Source: Oscillibacter sp.
GTDB lineage: Bacteria; Bacillota; Clostridia; Oscillospirales; Oscillospiraceae
NCBI GenBank assembly: GCA_022652815.1
Contig: JALCRR010000005.1
Span: 1 to 64,000 of the forward strand
DNA: 64,000 nt
Direction: 5' to 3'
The stretch's first letter is position 1. Each line of letters begins with the position of its first letter. Below the pieces are notes generated by a model. That model was not told the origin of the DNA, did no database searches, and worked only from the letters and a program-made list of their open reading frames with translations. This document shows positions 32,779 through 41,284 of the stretch, piece by piece. The position numbers and the translations under genes were made by a program.

Positions 32779-33589
32779 TGTTCTGGTAATTGGAGGCGGT
32801 CCGGCGGGACTTTCCGCTGCGATCAACGCTCACGCCCGGGGAAAATCGGTGCTGGTGGTTAGTAACCCGCTGGAGGAAAATCCCCTTTGGCGCTCTGAAA
32901 AAGTGGACAACTATCTGGGGCTGCCAGCGATGACGGGTGCGGAACTGCTGACCGCGTTTCAAAAACACGCGGAAAGCGCCGGGGCCACATTTAAGGTAGG
33001 TCGCGTGCTGAATGCGGCAATGATGGGAAACGAGTGGTATGTCAGCATCGGCAGCGATGTGGAAGAGGCACGCACCGTGGTTTTAGCCGCCGGCGTGGCG
33101 CGGGGAAATAAGTTTCCCGGCGAGGAGGAATTCCTGGGCCGCGGCGTGAGCTACTGTGCAACCTGCGACGGAATGCTCTACCGGGAAAGACCGGTTGCGG
33201 TGCTTGGCTGGGCGGATTCCGCCCGGCAGGAGGCGGACTTCCTTACTTCCATCGGCTGTCAGGTTTCGTTCTTTGAAAAGCCAAAGACCTGTGAGATCAA
33301 AGGCGACAAGACAGTGGAGAGCGTTACTTGCGACGGAAAGACCGTGCAGGCGGACTGCGTATTTATTCTCCGCCCGGCGATGCCGCCTACGGATCTGTTT
33401 CCCGGACTTTCCATGGACGGCGGCTTTGTGGCGGTGAATCGCCAGATGGCCACGAATCTGCCGGGGTTGTTTGCGGCAGGTGACTGCACCGGAGGACCGC
33501 TGCAGGTGTCCAAAGCGGCAGGCGAGGGTCTGATCGCGGGACAGAGCGCTGCCAGATGGATCGATAAAAAACAGCGCGAGAATCAATAG
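32768..33589 (+). CDS. Thioredoxin-reductase-like flavoprotein without a recognisable NADPH site
   Basis: 273 aa from the ATG at 32768 (GGAGG 10 bases upstream), overlapping arsR. FAD motif DVLVIGGGPAGLSAAI, redox-active YCATCDG, and the C-terminal FAD block NLPGLFAAGDCTGGPLQVSKAAGEG are present. The NADPH domain is reduced: where thioredoxin reductases have GGGxSA and HRRxxxR it reads LGWADSARQEADFL and FFEKPKTCE, and the protein is ~40 residues short. This resembles clostridial reductases that accept electrons from ferredoxin or another donor. It probably reduces the thioredoxin encoded next. Confidence 0.82.
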   Translation: MSYDVLVIGGGPAGLSAAINAHARGKSVLVVSNPLEENPLWRSEKVDNYLGLPAMTGAELLTAFQKHAESAGATFKVGRVLNAAMMGNEWYVSIGSDVEEARTVVLAAGVARGNKFPGEEEFLGRGVSYCATCDGMLYRERPVAVLGWADSARQEADFLTSIGCQVSFFEKPKTCEIKGDKTVESVTCDGKTVQADCVFILRPAMPPTDLFPGLSMDGGFVAVNRQMATNLPGLFAAGDCTGGPLQVSKAAGEGLIAGQSAARWIDKKQRENQ

Positions 33590-33629
33590 TCATTTCATAA
33601 AAATATAAAGATATAAAGGAGAAATTACA

Positions 33630-33947
33630 ATGGGCTTACAGCATATGAAAACTTCTGAATTTGACGCGGCGGTGTCCGCTGCACCCCTGGCAATGATTGA
33701 CTTCTGGGCTTCTTGGTGCGGCCCCTGCAAGATGCTCTCTCCCACCATCGAGGCGTTGGCGGGACAGTACGACGGCAAGGTGCTGGTCGGCAAGGTCAAT
33801 GTGGACGAGGAACCGGATCTGGCCCGGCAGTTCGGCGTCATGAGCATTCCCACGGTGGTGTTTTTGAAAAACGGCCGGGAGTTTGACCGCAAGGTGGGCC
33901 TAATGCCTGCCGACGCCTTTACTGCAGTTCTGGACGAGAACCTGTAA
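33630..33947 (+). CDS. trxA: Thioredoxin
   Basis: 105 aa. Classical fold with active site WASWCGPCKML and cis-Pro loop MSIPTVVFLKNG. RBS AAAGGAG. Third gene of the arsR-flavoprotein-thioredoxin unit; likely the electron acceptor of the flavoprotein. Confidence 0.95.
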   Translation: MGLQHMKTSEFDAAVSAAPLAMIDFWASWCGPCKMLSPTIEALAGQYDGKVLVGKVNVDEEPDLARQFGVMSIPTVVFLKNGREFDRKVGLMPADAFTAVLDENL

Positions 33948-33958
33948 ATATGAAACAT

Positions 33959-33991
33959 AAAAAAGTGCCGCCCATCGGGCGGCACTTTTTT
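33959..33991. terminator. Bidirectional terminator
   Basis: 15-bp perfect stem AAAAAAGTGCCGCCC/GGGCGGCACTTTTTT with loop ATC, between convergent trxA and htpG. Confidence 0.93.
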
Positions 33992-33995
33992 GCGC

Positions 33996-35888
33996 TTATT
34001 TCATCAGCAGTTCGCAGACCAGATCGGTATAGCCGGAGGGATCGTCCAGCGGCAGACCCGCAATCAGCAGAGCCTGATCGTACAGCAGCGTCGCGTACTT
34101 CTTCGCGGTGGCGGTATCGTCGGCAACGGCTTTGGACAGTGCCGCAAAGGCGGGATGCGCGGTGTTCAGCTCCAAAATCCGGTCAGCCTTGACGGGGTGT
34201 TCCGGCTGAACCGCATTGAGGTACTTCTCCATCTCAAAGCTCAGCCCCTCGCCGGCGCTGAGGCAGACGGGGTGGGACTTCAGCTTGTCGGAGGCCTTGA
34301 CCTCCTTCACGCCGTCGCCCAAGGCTTCTTTCACAAAGTCGAACACGGCCTTGCTCTCGTCGGCGGGCTTGTCCGCATCTTTCTGCTCATCGGATTTTTC
34401 CTCGGACTTGCCATCCAGAGCAGAGCGGAATTCCTTGTCCTTGTAGCTGTGCATGATCTGGGCGGCGAACTCGTCCACTTCCTCGGTGAAGTAGAGAATT
34501 TCCACGCCGTCATCCTTGAGCCCTTCAATCTGGGGCAGCTTGTCAATGACGGAGACGTTTTCGCCTGCGGCGTAGTAGATTGTCTTCTGATCCTCTTTCA
34601 TGCGGGAGACATACTCGTCCAGAGAAACCAGCTTCTTTTCCGTGGAGGAGTAGAACAGCAGCAGATCCTGCAGGGCATCCTTGTGTGCGCCGTATTCGCC
34701 CACCACGCCGTACTTCAGCTGGCGGCCGAAATTTTTCCAGAAGGTCTCATAGCCGGGACGGTCATCCTTCATCATCTTGACAAGCTCGGCCTTAATTTTC
34801 TTTTCAATGTTGGCGGCAATGACCTTCAGCTGGCGGTCATGCTGCAAAAGCTCTCTGGAAATGTTTAGGGAGAGATCGGGGGAGTCCACCACGCCGCGGA
34901 TAAAGCGGTAATACTCCGGCACCAGATCGGCGCATTTGTCCATAATCAGCACGCCGTTGGAATAGAGCTGAAGACCTTTTTCATAATCCTTGGAATAGAA
35001 ATCGAAGGGGGTGGCGCCCGGAATGAACAGCAGGGCTTTGTAAGTCACGGTGCCCTCGGCGGAGACCGCAATGACACTCTGGGGGTCCGTATAGTCGGAG
35101 AACTTGTCGCGGTAGAATTTGTCGTACTCCTCCTTCTTGACGGAGGACTTGCGGCGCTGCCAGATGGGAACCATGGAGTTCAGCGTCTCCACCTCGCGGT
35201 AGCTCTCGTACTCCGGCTTGTCGTCAGGGGAGCCTTCCTTCTTGCGGGACTTGGTGACCTCCATGCGGATGGGGAAGCGGATGTAGTCGGAATAGCGGCG
35301 GATCAGATCTTGAAGCTTCCACTCCTGCAGGTATTCGCCGTAATTTTCGTCATCCGTGTCGGGCTTCAAGTGCATGACAATGTCGGTGCCCACGGAATCC
35401 TTGTCGCATTCCGTGATGGTGTAGCCGTCCACGCCGGAGGACTGCCACTGATAGGCCGTGTCAGAGCCGAATTTCTTCGTGGTGACGGTGATCTTGTCCG
35501 CGACCATGAAGGCGGAATAGAAGCCCACGCCGAACTGACCGATGACGTCGGTGTTCTTTGCGTCGTCGCCCACCTCCTGCTTGAACTTGAAAGACCCGGA
35601 GGAGGCGATCACGCCCAGATTGTTCTCAAGATCTTCCTTGTCCATGCCGATGCCGTTATCACGGACGGTGATGGTACGCTCATCCGGGCTGACGGACAGA
35701 TCAATGTGAAAATCCTTTCGGGTCATGCCCACGGAGTCGTCCGTAAGGGCTTTGTAGCTCAGCTTGTCGCAGGCGTCAGAGGCATTGGAAATGATTTCCC
35801 GCAGAAAAATTTCCTTGTGGGTGTAGATGGAATTCACCATCAAATCCAAAAGACGCTTGGACTCCGCTTTAAATTGTTTCTTTGCCAT
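33996..35888 (-). CDS. htpG: Molecular chaperone HtpG (Hsp90)
   Basis: 630 aa, full length. N-terminal GHKL ATPase: FLREIISNASDACDKL, DNGIGMDKEDL, GQFGVGFYSAFMVAD; middle and C-terminal dimer domains follow, with an acidic charged insert near residue 500. A TATAAT -10 lies at 35933-35928 with a poor -35; no CIRCE element is present, so it is not under HrcA control by sequence. Monocistronic. Confidence 0.97.
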   Translation of the reverse strand: MAKKQFKAESKRLLDLMVNSIYTHKEIFLREIISNASDACDKLSYKALTDDSVGMTRKDFHIDLSVSPDERTITVRDNGIGMDKEDLENNLGVIASSGSFKFKQEVGDDAKNTDVIGQFGVGFYSAFMVADKITVTTKKFGSDTAYQWQSSGVDGYTITECDKDSVGTDIVMHLKPDTDDENYGEYLQEWKLQDLIRRYSDYIRFPIRMEVTKSRKKEGSPDDKPEYESYREVETLNSMVPIWQRRKSSVKKEEYDKFYRDKFSDYTDPQSVIAVSAEGTVTYKALLFIPGATPFDFYSKDYEKGLQLYSNGVLIMDKCADLVPEYYRFIRGVVDSPDLSLNISRELLQHDRQLKVIAANIEKKIKAELVKMMKDDRPGYETFWKNFGRQLKYGVVGEYGAHKDALQDLLLFYSSTEKKLVSLDEYVSRMKEDQKTIYYAAGENVSVIDKLPQIEGLKDDGVEILYFTEEVDEFAAQIMHSYKDKEFRSALDGKSEEKSDEQKDADKPADESKAVFDFVKEALGDGVKEVKASDKLKSHPVCLSAGEGLSFEMEKYLNAVQPEHPVKADRILELNTAHPAFAALSKAVADDTATAKKYATLLYDQALLIAGLPLDDPSGYTDLVCELLMK

Positions 35889-35971
35889 GGAAAATGCACT
35901 CCTTTTTCTTTTTTTATAACAGAGGAAATTATAGCACTATGAACAAAACAAAGAAATTACTTTTTTGTAAA

Positions 35972-36016
35972 CTTCACGGTGAAATGGTTGCCGCCGCCGG
36001 ATTTTGCGTGTAGAAT
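35972..36016 (+). promoter_or_regulatory. Promoter of the zinc-ribbon membrane protein gene, with adjacent palindrome
   Basis: TTGCCG, 17-bp spacer, TAGAAT at 36011-36016. The perfect palindrome TTCACGGTGAA lies just upstream of the -35 (about 35973-35983) and could be an operator. Confidence 0.55.
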
Positions 36017-36070
36017 TGTCACAATACGAAAAAGACGGCGCACCGCGCCGATGCAAAGGAGCACTTCAGT

Positions 36071-36499
36071 ATGGGATTTTTCCGGAAAATCGGAAATGCG
36101 TTTGTCCGCTTTATGTACGGACGCAACGGCATGGACCAGATGAATCTGGCGCTGATCTGGGTTTGCCTAATTGTGGACGTTGTGGCGATGTTTGCGGGGA
36201 AAGCCTCGGCAGTGGCAGGTACCATTTTGTACTATGCCGGCATCATCCTGTGGATCTGGGCCATCTTTCGGATGCTGTCCAAGAATCTTTACAAGCGGCG
36301 GGAGGAAAACAGCAAGTACCTCGCCCTAACATGGAAAATCAAAAATTCCGGAAGCGGTGCCCGCGCTCGCCATGCAGACAAGGACCATAAGTATTTTACC
36401 TGCAAAAACTGCAAGACGATCTGCCGGGTTCCGGTGGGCAAGGGAAAAATCGAGATTACCTGCCCAAAGTGCGGCGCAAAAATTCAAGGAAAGACCTAA
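36071..36499 (+). CDS. Small membrane protein with C-terminal zinc ribbon
   Basis: 142 aa, ATG 9 bases after AAAGGAG. Two membrane segments (about 24-43 and 47-68) are followed by a basic linker and a C-terminal treble-clef-like zinc ribbon, [14 protein letters not shown] and [13 protein letters not shown], resembling the zinc-ribbon tails of zinc_ribbon_5 proteins. No catalytic motif. Likely cotranscribed with udp 19 bases downstream. Function unknown. Confidence 0.75.
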   Translation: MGFFRKIGNAFVRFMYGRNGMDQMNLALIWVCLIVDVVAMFAGKASAVAGTILYYAGIILWIWAIFRMLSKNLYKRREENSKYLALTWKIKNSGSGARARHADKDHKYFTCKNCKTICRVPVGKGKIEITCPKCGAKIQGKT

Positions 36500-36518
36500 A
36501 AAGAGAGGATCAACCAAT

Positions 36519-37292
36519 ATGCAGGATTTGCAAAACAAGTATCACATTCATTGTGCGCCCGGAGATGTGGGTCGCTACTGCATTCTGCCTGGCGATCCGG
36601 GAAGAGTGCCCTCCATCGCCGCACTATTTGACGATGCGCACCTTGTGGCACAGAACCGGGAGTTTGTGACCTATACCGGAACCCTGCTGGGGGAGAAGGT
36701 CAGCGTCTGCTCCACCGGCATCGGCGGACCCAGCGCCTCCATCGCCATGGAGGAACTGGTCAAATGCGGTGCGGACACCTTTATCCGCTCCGGCACCTGC
36801 GGCGGCATTGACCTTGCTGTTCAGTCCGGCGACATTGTGGTGGCCACCGGCGCCATTCGCTACGAACACACGAGCATGGAGTATGCACCCATCGAATTTC
36901 CCGCCGTGCCCGACTTTGATTTGACCGGCTGTCTGGTGCAGGCAACCAAAAAGCTGGGCTATCCGCTGCATACCGGCGTCGTCCAGTGCAAGGACAGTTT
37001 TTACGGCCAGCACTCTCCGGCGCTTTCCCCGGTCTCCTATGAGTTGCTTGCCAAGTGGGAGAGCTGGAAGCGGCTCGGTGTCAAGGCAAGTGAGATGGAG
37101 TCCGCGGCCTTGTTTGTGGTGGCGGCAGCTCTCGGCGTCCGCTGCGCGTCCTGCTTCCATGTGGTGTGGAATCAAGAGCGGGAAAAGGCTGGCCTGGACC
37201 AGAACATGAGCGAGGACACCACCGCTTCCGTCAAGGTCGCTGTGGAGGCACTGAAGCTGGCAATCCAGCAGGACCGGGAAAACAGAGCGTAA
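36519..37292 (+). CDS. udp: Uridine phosphorylase
   Basis: 257 aa from the ATG at 36519 (AAGAGAGG upstream). [42 protein letters not shown] and [18 protein letters not shown] are the phosphate and nucleoside-binding blocks of the Udp subgroup of the nucleoside phosphorylase family. It splits uridine (or deoxyuridine) to uracil and (deoxy)ribose-1-phosphate. Functionally linked to deoC-deoD at 44 kb. Confidence 0.9.
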   Translation: MQDLQNKYHIHCAPGDVGRYCILPGDPGRVPSIAALFDDAHLVAQNREFVTYTGTLLGEKVSVCSTGIGGPSASIAMEELVKCGADTFIRSGTCGGIDLAVQSGDIVVATGAIRYEHTSMEYAPIEFPAVPDFDLTGCLVQATKKLGYPLHTGVVQCKDSFYGQHSPALSPVSYELLAKWESWKRLGVKASEMESAALFVVAAALGVRCASCFHVVWNQEREKAGLDQNMSEDTTASVKVAVEALKLAIQQDRENRA

Positions 37293-37302
37293 GTTTTTTA
37301 TC

Positions 37303-37342
37303 TTAAAAGACGCGCACTGCAAAAGCAGTGCGCGTCTTTTAA
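37303..37342. terminator. Bidirectional terminator
   Basis: 18-bp perfect stem (TTAAAAGACGCGCACTGC and complement) with an AAAA loop, between convergent udp and the MscS gene. Confidence 0.92.
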
Positions 37343-37346
37343 GCGG

Positions 37347-38159
37347 TCATTTTCCCATCATATGCACATTCAAATGATTGTAGGTCATTTCCACGTTTGC
37401 CTGAGTAAAGGCCACGCGGATGTTCTCGCCTAATGCAAAATAAGCGGGCCAATAGTCCTCTGTCTTGCACCAGCAGTAGATGCTGTATTCAATGGAGTTT
37501 TCTCCGTAGTTGGAAAGATAGACGCTGGCCGCCGGATCGGGGAGAATCTGCGGGATGCTTGCGATTGCCTCGCGGCAGGCATCTTTCACGGTTTGCGTTG
37601 GCGCGTCATACGAGGCGGTCACTTTCCAGCAGATGCGGCGGCGACCAAGAGCCGTATAGTTGCTCATCTTAGAGTCAGACAGAACTTTGTTCGGAATGGA
37701 CACCATAATACCGTCCAGCGTCAAAAGCCGCGTGTGATTGAGCGTGATCTCCTCCACCGTGCCGGAGGTTCCGTCTGCTTCAATGAAATCGCCAATGGTG
37801 AAGGGATGAGACGAGAGAATAACCAGCCCGCCGGCCATATTGCCGAGAATGCTCTCTGCTGCTAGCGTGACGCCCAGCGAGCCGACAGACAACAACGCCA
37901 CCAGCGAGGACGAGTCAATGCCCATTTCCCCAATGACAATGACGATGGTGATCAGATACAGCAGCCCCTTGATGCCCGAGGCCAGATATTTCTGCACGCG
38001 GGAATCCAGCCTAGACCTCCCCAGAAGCTTTTTGGTTACCCGCAGGATGATGCGAATGACAATCAGGCAGATGATGAGCGTTAAAAGAGCAGAAAATAAA
38101 TCACCTACCGTAATTCTGCCGATTCCAATATTTTTTTCGGCCAGTTCGGAAAAAGACAT
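37347..38159 (-). CDS. Small-conductance mechanosensitive channel, MscS family
   Basis: 270 aa from the ATG at 38159, which follows AAAGGAGCTG. Three membrane segments; the pore helix is visible as SLGVTLAAESILGNMAGGLVIL, followed by the beta domain SHPFTIGDFIEADGTSGTVE and LLTLDGIMVSIPNKVL. It opens under membrane tension to release solutes. Monocistronic. Confidence 0.92.
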   Translation of the reverse strand: MSFSELAEKNIGIGRITVGDLFSALLTLIICLIVIRIILRVTKKLLGRSRLDSRVQKYLASGIKGLLYLITIVIVIGEMGIDSSSLVALLSVGSLGVTLAAESILGNMAGGLVILSSHPFTIGDFIEADGTSGTVEEITLNHTRLLTLDGIMVSIPNKVLSDSKMSNYTALGRRRICWKVTASYDAPTQTVKDACREAIASIPQILPDPAASVYLSNYGENSIEYSIYCWCKTEDYWPAYFALGENIRVAFTQANVEMTYNHLNVHMMGK

Positions 38160-38250
38160 AACAGCAGCTCCTTTGTAGATCAATTTCATTTCTAATAGCA
38201 TCATAAAAGAACAAATCCCAAAAGTCAACGCGACTTCTGTGCATTTCAGA

Positions 38251-38320
38251 TTATCAGAAAAACTGCTGACCTATCATCGAAGAACAATACTAACCATCCT
38301 TTTCCAAAAGATGCTATGCT
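38251..38320 (+). promoter_or_regulatory. Activator-type promoter of the NhaC-family gene, shared with megL
   Basis: TTATCAGAAA at 38251, ACTAAC exactly 38 bp later at 38289, then CCTTTT (38299-38304) and a -10 TATGCT at 38315-38320. There is no -35 consensus at the 17-bp position. The same elements with the same 38-bp offset occur upstream of megL (41001-41069), pointing to one regulator, most likely the LysR protein. Confidence 0.6.
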
Positions 38321-38423
38321 ATTGCACAGAGAGAAGAGAAGAACCAAAGCATTTCTTGTGCAAAACAACAACAAACGGCGCGTGAACCGTCAACAAAAGA
38401 ATGAGGAGTAAGGAGAAAAGTCT

Positions 38424-39869
38424 ATGGAAAACAACCTACAGAAAAAGAGCAGCGGAGCTGCCCTAATCCCGTTCCTAGTTTTCATCGTCATTTACCTCGG
38501 TGCAGGTCTGATCTTGCAGGCGCAGGGCGTCGAAATGGCATTCTACCAGTTCCCCTCTGTCACGGCAATGTTTATCGCAGTTCTGGTCGCCTTCTGCATG
38601 GGCAAGGGCTCCATTAATGAAAAGTTTTCTATCTTTGCAAAGGGCGCCGCCAATGAGAACGTCCTAACGATGCTCATTATCTATATTCTGGCCGGCGCAT
38701 TTTCCAGCGTGGCAGCCGCCATGGGCGGACGCGATGCCACGGTAAACATGGGCCTTTCCCTGGTTCCGGTACAGTTCTTGGCTGCCGGCATCTTTGTGAT
38801 TGCGGCATTCATGGGCACGGCAACCGGTACCTCCATGGGCACGGTTTCCGCAATTATCCCCATCGCCGTGGGCGTTGCCGACAAGGGCGGACTGAGCCTG
38901 CCTCTGGTTGTCGGTGCCTGCGTGGGCGGTGCCATGTTCGGCGACAACCTGTCCATGATCTCCGATACGACCATTGCAGCAACCAAAACACAGGGCTGCG
39001 AAATGCGGGACAAGTTCAAGGTCAACTTCCTCATCGCTCTGCCCGCAGCAATCGTGACCATCATCGTTTTGCTGGTTGCAGGACGACCTGAAACCGTGAC
39101 CGCCATCGGCGATCTGTCCTATAACTTTGTCAAGATCATTCCCTATCTGGCCGTGTTTATTTTGGCTCTGGTGGGCATGAATGTGTTCCTGGTTTTGACC
39201 ATCGGCATTTTTACCGCCGGCATCATCGGCATGGCGACCAGCTCCCTGGGCCTGTTCGACTTTGCACAGGCAATCTGGAGCGGCTTCACGGGCATGAACG
39301 AAGTGTTCTTCCTAACGCTGTTCTGCGGCGGCATGGCCGAACTGATTGCACACAACGGCGGCATTGCATGGCTGATCGAGAAGCTGCGCCACATGATGAA
39401 GGGCAACAAGTCCGCCCAGATCGGCATTGCCGCACTGGTTTCTCTGGTTGACTGCGCAACGGCAAACAACACGGTGGCTATCGTCGTCAGCGGCAATGTG
39501 GCACGGGATATGAGCCACGAGTACAAGGTGGATCCCCGCCGCACCGCATCCCTTTTGGATATTTTCTCCTGCATTCTGCAGGGCGTCATTCCCTATGGCG
39601 CACAGCTTCTGGTGGCAGCCAGCTTGACTACGGCTTACGGCATTGCTATGAGCCCAGCCGAGATCGTGCCCTATATGTGGTACTGCTGGATTCTGGCGAT
39701 TTTTGGAATTCTGTCCGTCTTTGTCCCATTCGCCGACGGCGTGTGCCGCAAGAATCCCTGGAACTGGGAGTATGATGTGGCTGAGTCCGGTGTGGAGGCC
39801 AAGAAGGCCGCTATGGCAGCAGCCCAGGCTGCTGAAAGACCCATTTCCAACGTAGACGTTGAAGCCTAA
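38424..39869 (+). CDS. NhaC-family transporter, candidate methionine/amino acid importer
   Basis: 481 aa with about 11-12 membrane segments. MGTATGTSMGTVSAIIPIAV, GACVGGAMFGDNLSMISDTT and LVDCATANNTVAIVVSGNVA are diagnostic of the NhaC Na+/H+ antiporter superfamily. Members transport Na+, malate/lactate or amino acids; MetT-type members carry methionine. The shared promoter element with methionine gamma-lyase and the intervening LysR gene favour methionine (inference). Monocistronic, ending at a shared terminator. Confidence 0.85.
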   Translation: MENNLQKKSSGAALIPFLVFIVIYLGAGLILQAQGVEMAFYQFPSVTAMFIAVLVAFCMGKGSINEKFSIFAKGAANENVLTMLIIYILAGAFSSVAAAMGGRDATVNMGLSLVPVQFLAAGIFVIAAFMGTATGTSMGTVSAIIPIAVGVADKGGLSLPLVVGACVGGAMFGDNLSMISDTTIAATKTQGCEMRDKFKVNFLIALPAAIVTIIVLLVAGRPETVTAIGDLSYNFVKIIPYLAVFILALVGMNVFLVLTIGIFTAGIIGMATSSLGLFDFAQAIWSGFTGMNEVFFLTLFCGGMAELIAHNGGIAWLIEKLRHMMKGNKSAQIGIAALVSLVDCATANNTVAIVVSGNVARDMSHEYKVDPRRTASLLDIFSCILQGVIPYGAQLLVAASLTTAYGIAMSPAEIVPYMWYCWILAIFGILSVFVPFADGVCRKNPWNWEYDVAESGVEAKKAAMAAAQAAERPISNVDVEA

Positions 39870-39891
39870 TTTTAGAGGAACCGATAAACCG

Positions 39892-39932
39892 ATAAAAAGC
39901 AGCGCCCGACTTTGTCGGGCGCTGCTTTTTAT
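39892..39932. terminator. Bidirectional terminator
   Basis: 19-bp perfect stem (ATAAAAAGCAGCGCCCGAC and complement) with a TTT loop, between the transporter and the convergent lysR gene. Confidence 0.93.
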
Positions 39933-39940
39933 GTAATAAG

Positions 39941-40933
39941 TTAAATGGAAAAGCCGTCCATGGGGCCGTCTGTATCATAACGGCCTAGCCGCTGATGAAC
40001 TCCTTCGGTATAGACGAGGGAATCTTCAACGCTGCTGCGCAGCAGAGAGACAAACTGCTCTCCCAGCGGCGAAAGCTTGGCATACTTTGATTGGATCCAG
40101 CCCAGGCGAATGGGACTGGCGCTGTCCAACGGAATAGATAGAACGCGGGGATCCGCCAGTTCCCGCGCCAAAAGGCCGCTGCCTGTGGTAAAAGCATTAG
40201 TGGCGGCTAGCACGTTCATGGCGGTAGCTCGGTTGTTGACGTTGATGCACTGCGCCGGTTTTTGGAAAGAGAGCATCTGGTACTCTTCTGAAAAATCCAC
40301 GGCAACGCCTTGATCGTGCTCGAAAGATACATAGGGGTAACCTGTCAGTTCACCCTCTGTCAGCGACTTACGCAGAGACAGGGGATGACCGCGGCGAAGA
40401 TATACGCAGGGAGAGACGGAGGCCAACTCGTGAAATTCAATTTCCCGGGCATCCATCAGCCGACGAATGATTTTTTCGGTCAACTCGGTCAGAAAAATGA
40501 CGCCGACATCCGCCCGGTGATCGTAAACATCATCAATGACCATGTCCATGCCGGTCTCTTTAATGGTGTATCGATAGCGATTTTCTTGATTTTGCGCCAG
40601 AAAACGCAGAAAGGCGGCTTCCGTAAAGGGATAACGCTGGGTGGAGACACAGAAGCGGATGGGTGCGGAGGTTCCCCGGCTCTCACCGTACAGCGTTTCG
40701 ATTCGCTGCTTTTGCTGAAGAAGGGAGACGGCATAGCTCAGAAATTCCTTGCCCTCGGGGGTGAATTCCACGCCTCGATTGCTTCGCTCAAAAAAACGGA
40801 TGCCCAGCTCTTCCTCCAACTCCTTGACCGCGGTGGAAATACCGGACTGCGAGAGAAACAGCTTGTGGGCGGCCTTGTTGATGGAGCCGCACTTGGAGAT
40901 TTCAACCACATAGACCAACTGCTGAAATGTCAC
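39941..40933 (-). CDS. LysR-family transcriptional regulator
   Basis: 330 aa. N-terminal winged helix-turn-helix: FQQLVYVVEISKCGSINKAA, HKLFLSQSGISTAVKELEEE, RFFERSNRGVEFTPEGKEFL; the rest is the effector-binding domain. Divergent from megL and convergent with the NhaC-family gene. LysR regulators usually activate a divergent target, so megL and, through the shared element, the transporter are likely targets. The effector could be methionine, homocysteine or a keto acid; CysB/MetR-type ligands are only analogies. Confidence 0.93.
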   Translation of the reverse strand: MTFQQLVYVVEISKCGSINKAAHKLFLSQSGISTAVKELEEELGIRFFERSNRGVEFTPEGKEFLSYAVSLLQQKQRIETLYGESRGTSAPIRFCVSTQRYPFTEAAFLRFLAQNQENRYRYTIKETGMDMVIDDVYDHRADVGVIFLTELTEKIIRRLMDAREIEFHELASVSPCVYLRRGHPLSLRKSLTEGELTGYPYVSFEHDQGVAVDFSEEYQMLSFQKPAQCINVNNRATAMNVLAATNAFTTGSGLLARELADPRVLSIPLDSASPIRLGWIQSKYAKLSPLGEQFVSLLRSSVEDSLVYTEGVHQRLGRYDTDGPMDGFSI

Positions 40934-41284
40934 AAAAACCCCTCCCAGCGATAGATCGGATGTCTACATTATAGAGACAAATACAGGAGAAGTCAAATAG
41001 TTATCAAAAATATCGTTAACAGATACAAGAAAACGAAGACTAACACCTTTTGGAAGAATGCGGTATATTATATGTAGAAAGTTGATAAAGCAAGCGCACG
41101 TAAAATAAAACTGATTAGACAAAAGACCCAAAGAATCGTCAATGTTTGATTGAAATTCGGTTTTCCTCTTTTTCTCTATTTTTTCAAAACGCACATCAAA
41201 AACAAGATAACAACACGAACTCAGTACACATAGAAAAGACACGAGGCCCGCCATGCGGACTCAAAACAGAAAGGAAAGAGATTT
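40934..41284. other. AT-rich divergent regulatory region between lysR and megL
   Basis: 351 bases without a gene. It contains the shared element 41001-41069; the remaining ~200 bases up to megL are AT-rich 5' leader with no clear hairpin beyond small ones and no known riboswitch (no SAM-I or S-box signature seen). Confidence 0.6.
41001..41069 (+). promoter_or_regulatory. Activator-type promoter of megL, shared with the NhaC-family gene
   Basis: TTATCAAAAA at 41001, ACTAAC at 41039 (38 bp later, as in the transporter promoter), CCTTTTGGAA at 41046, and -10 TATATT at 41064-41069 without a -35 consensus. Over the first 44 bases the two copies agree at roughly two thirds of positions. Confidence 0.6.

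Noticed and set aside
35889-36070. CIRCE element upstream of htpG
   Set aside because: No TTAGCACTC-N9-GAGTGCTAA or close variant is present.
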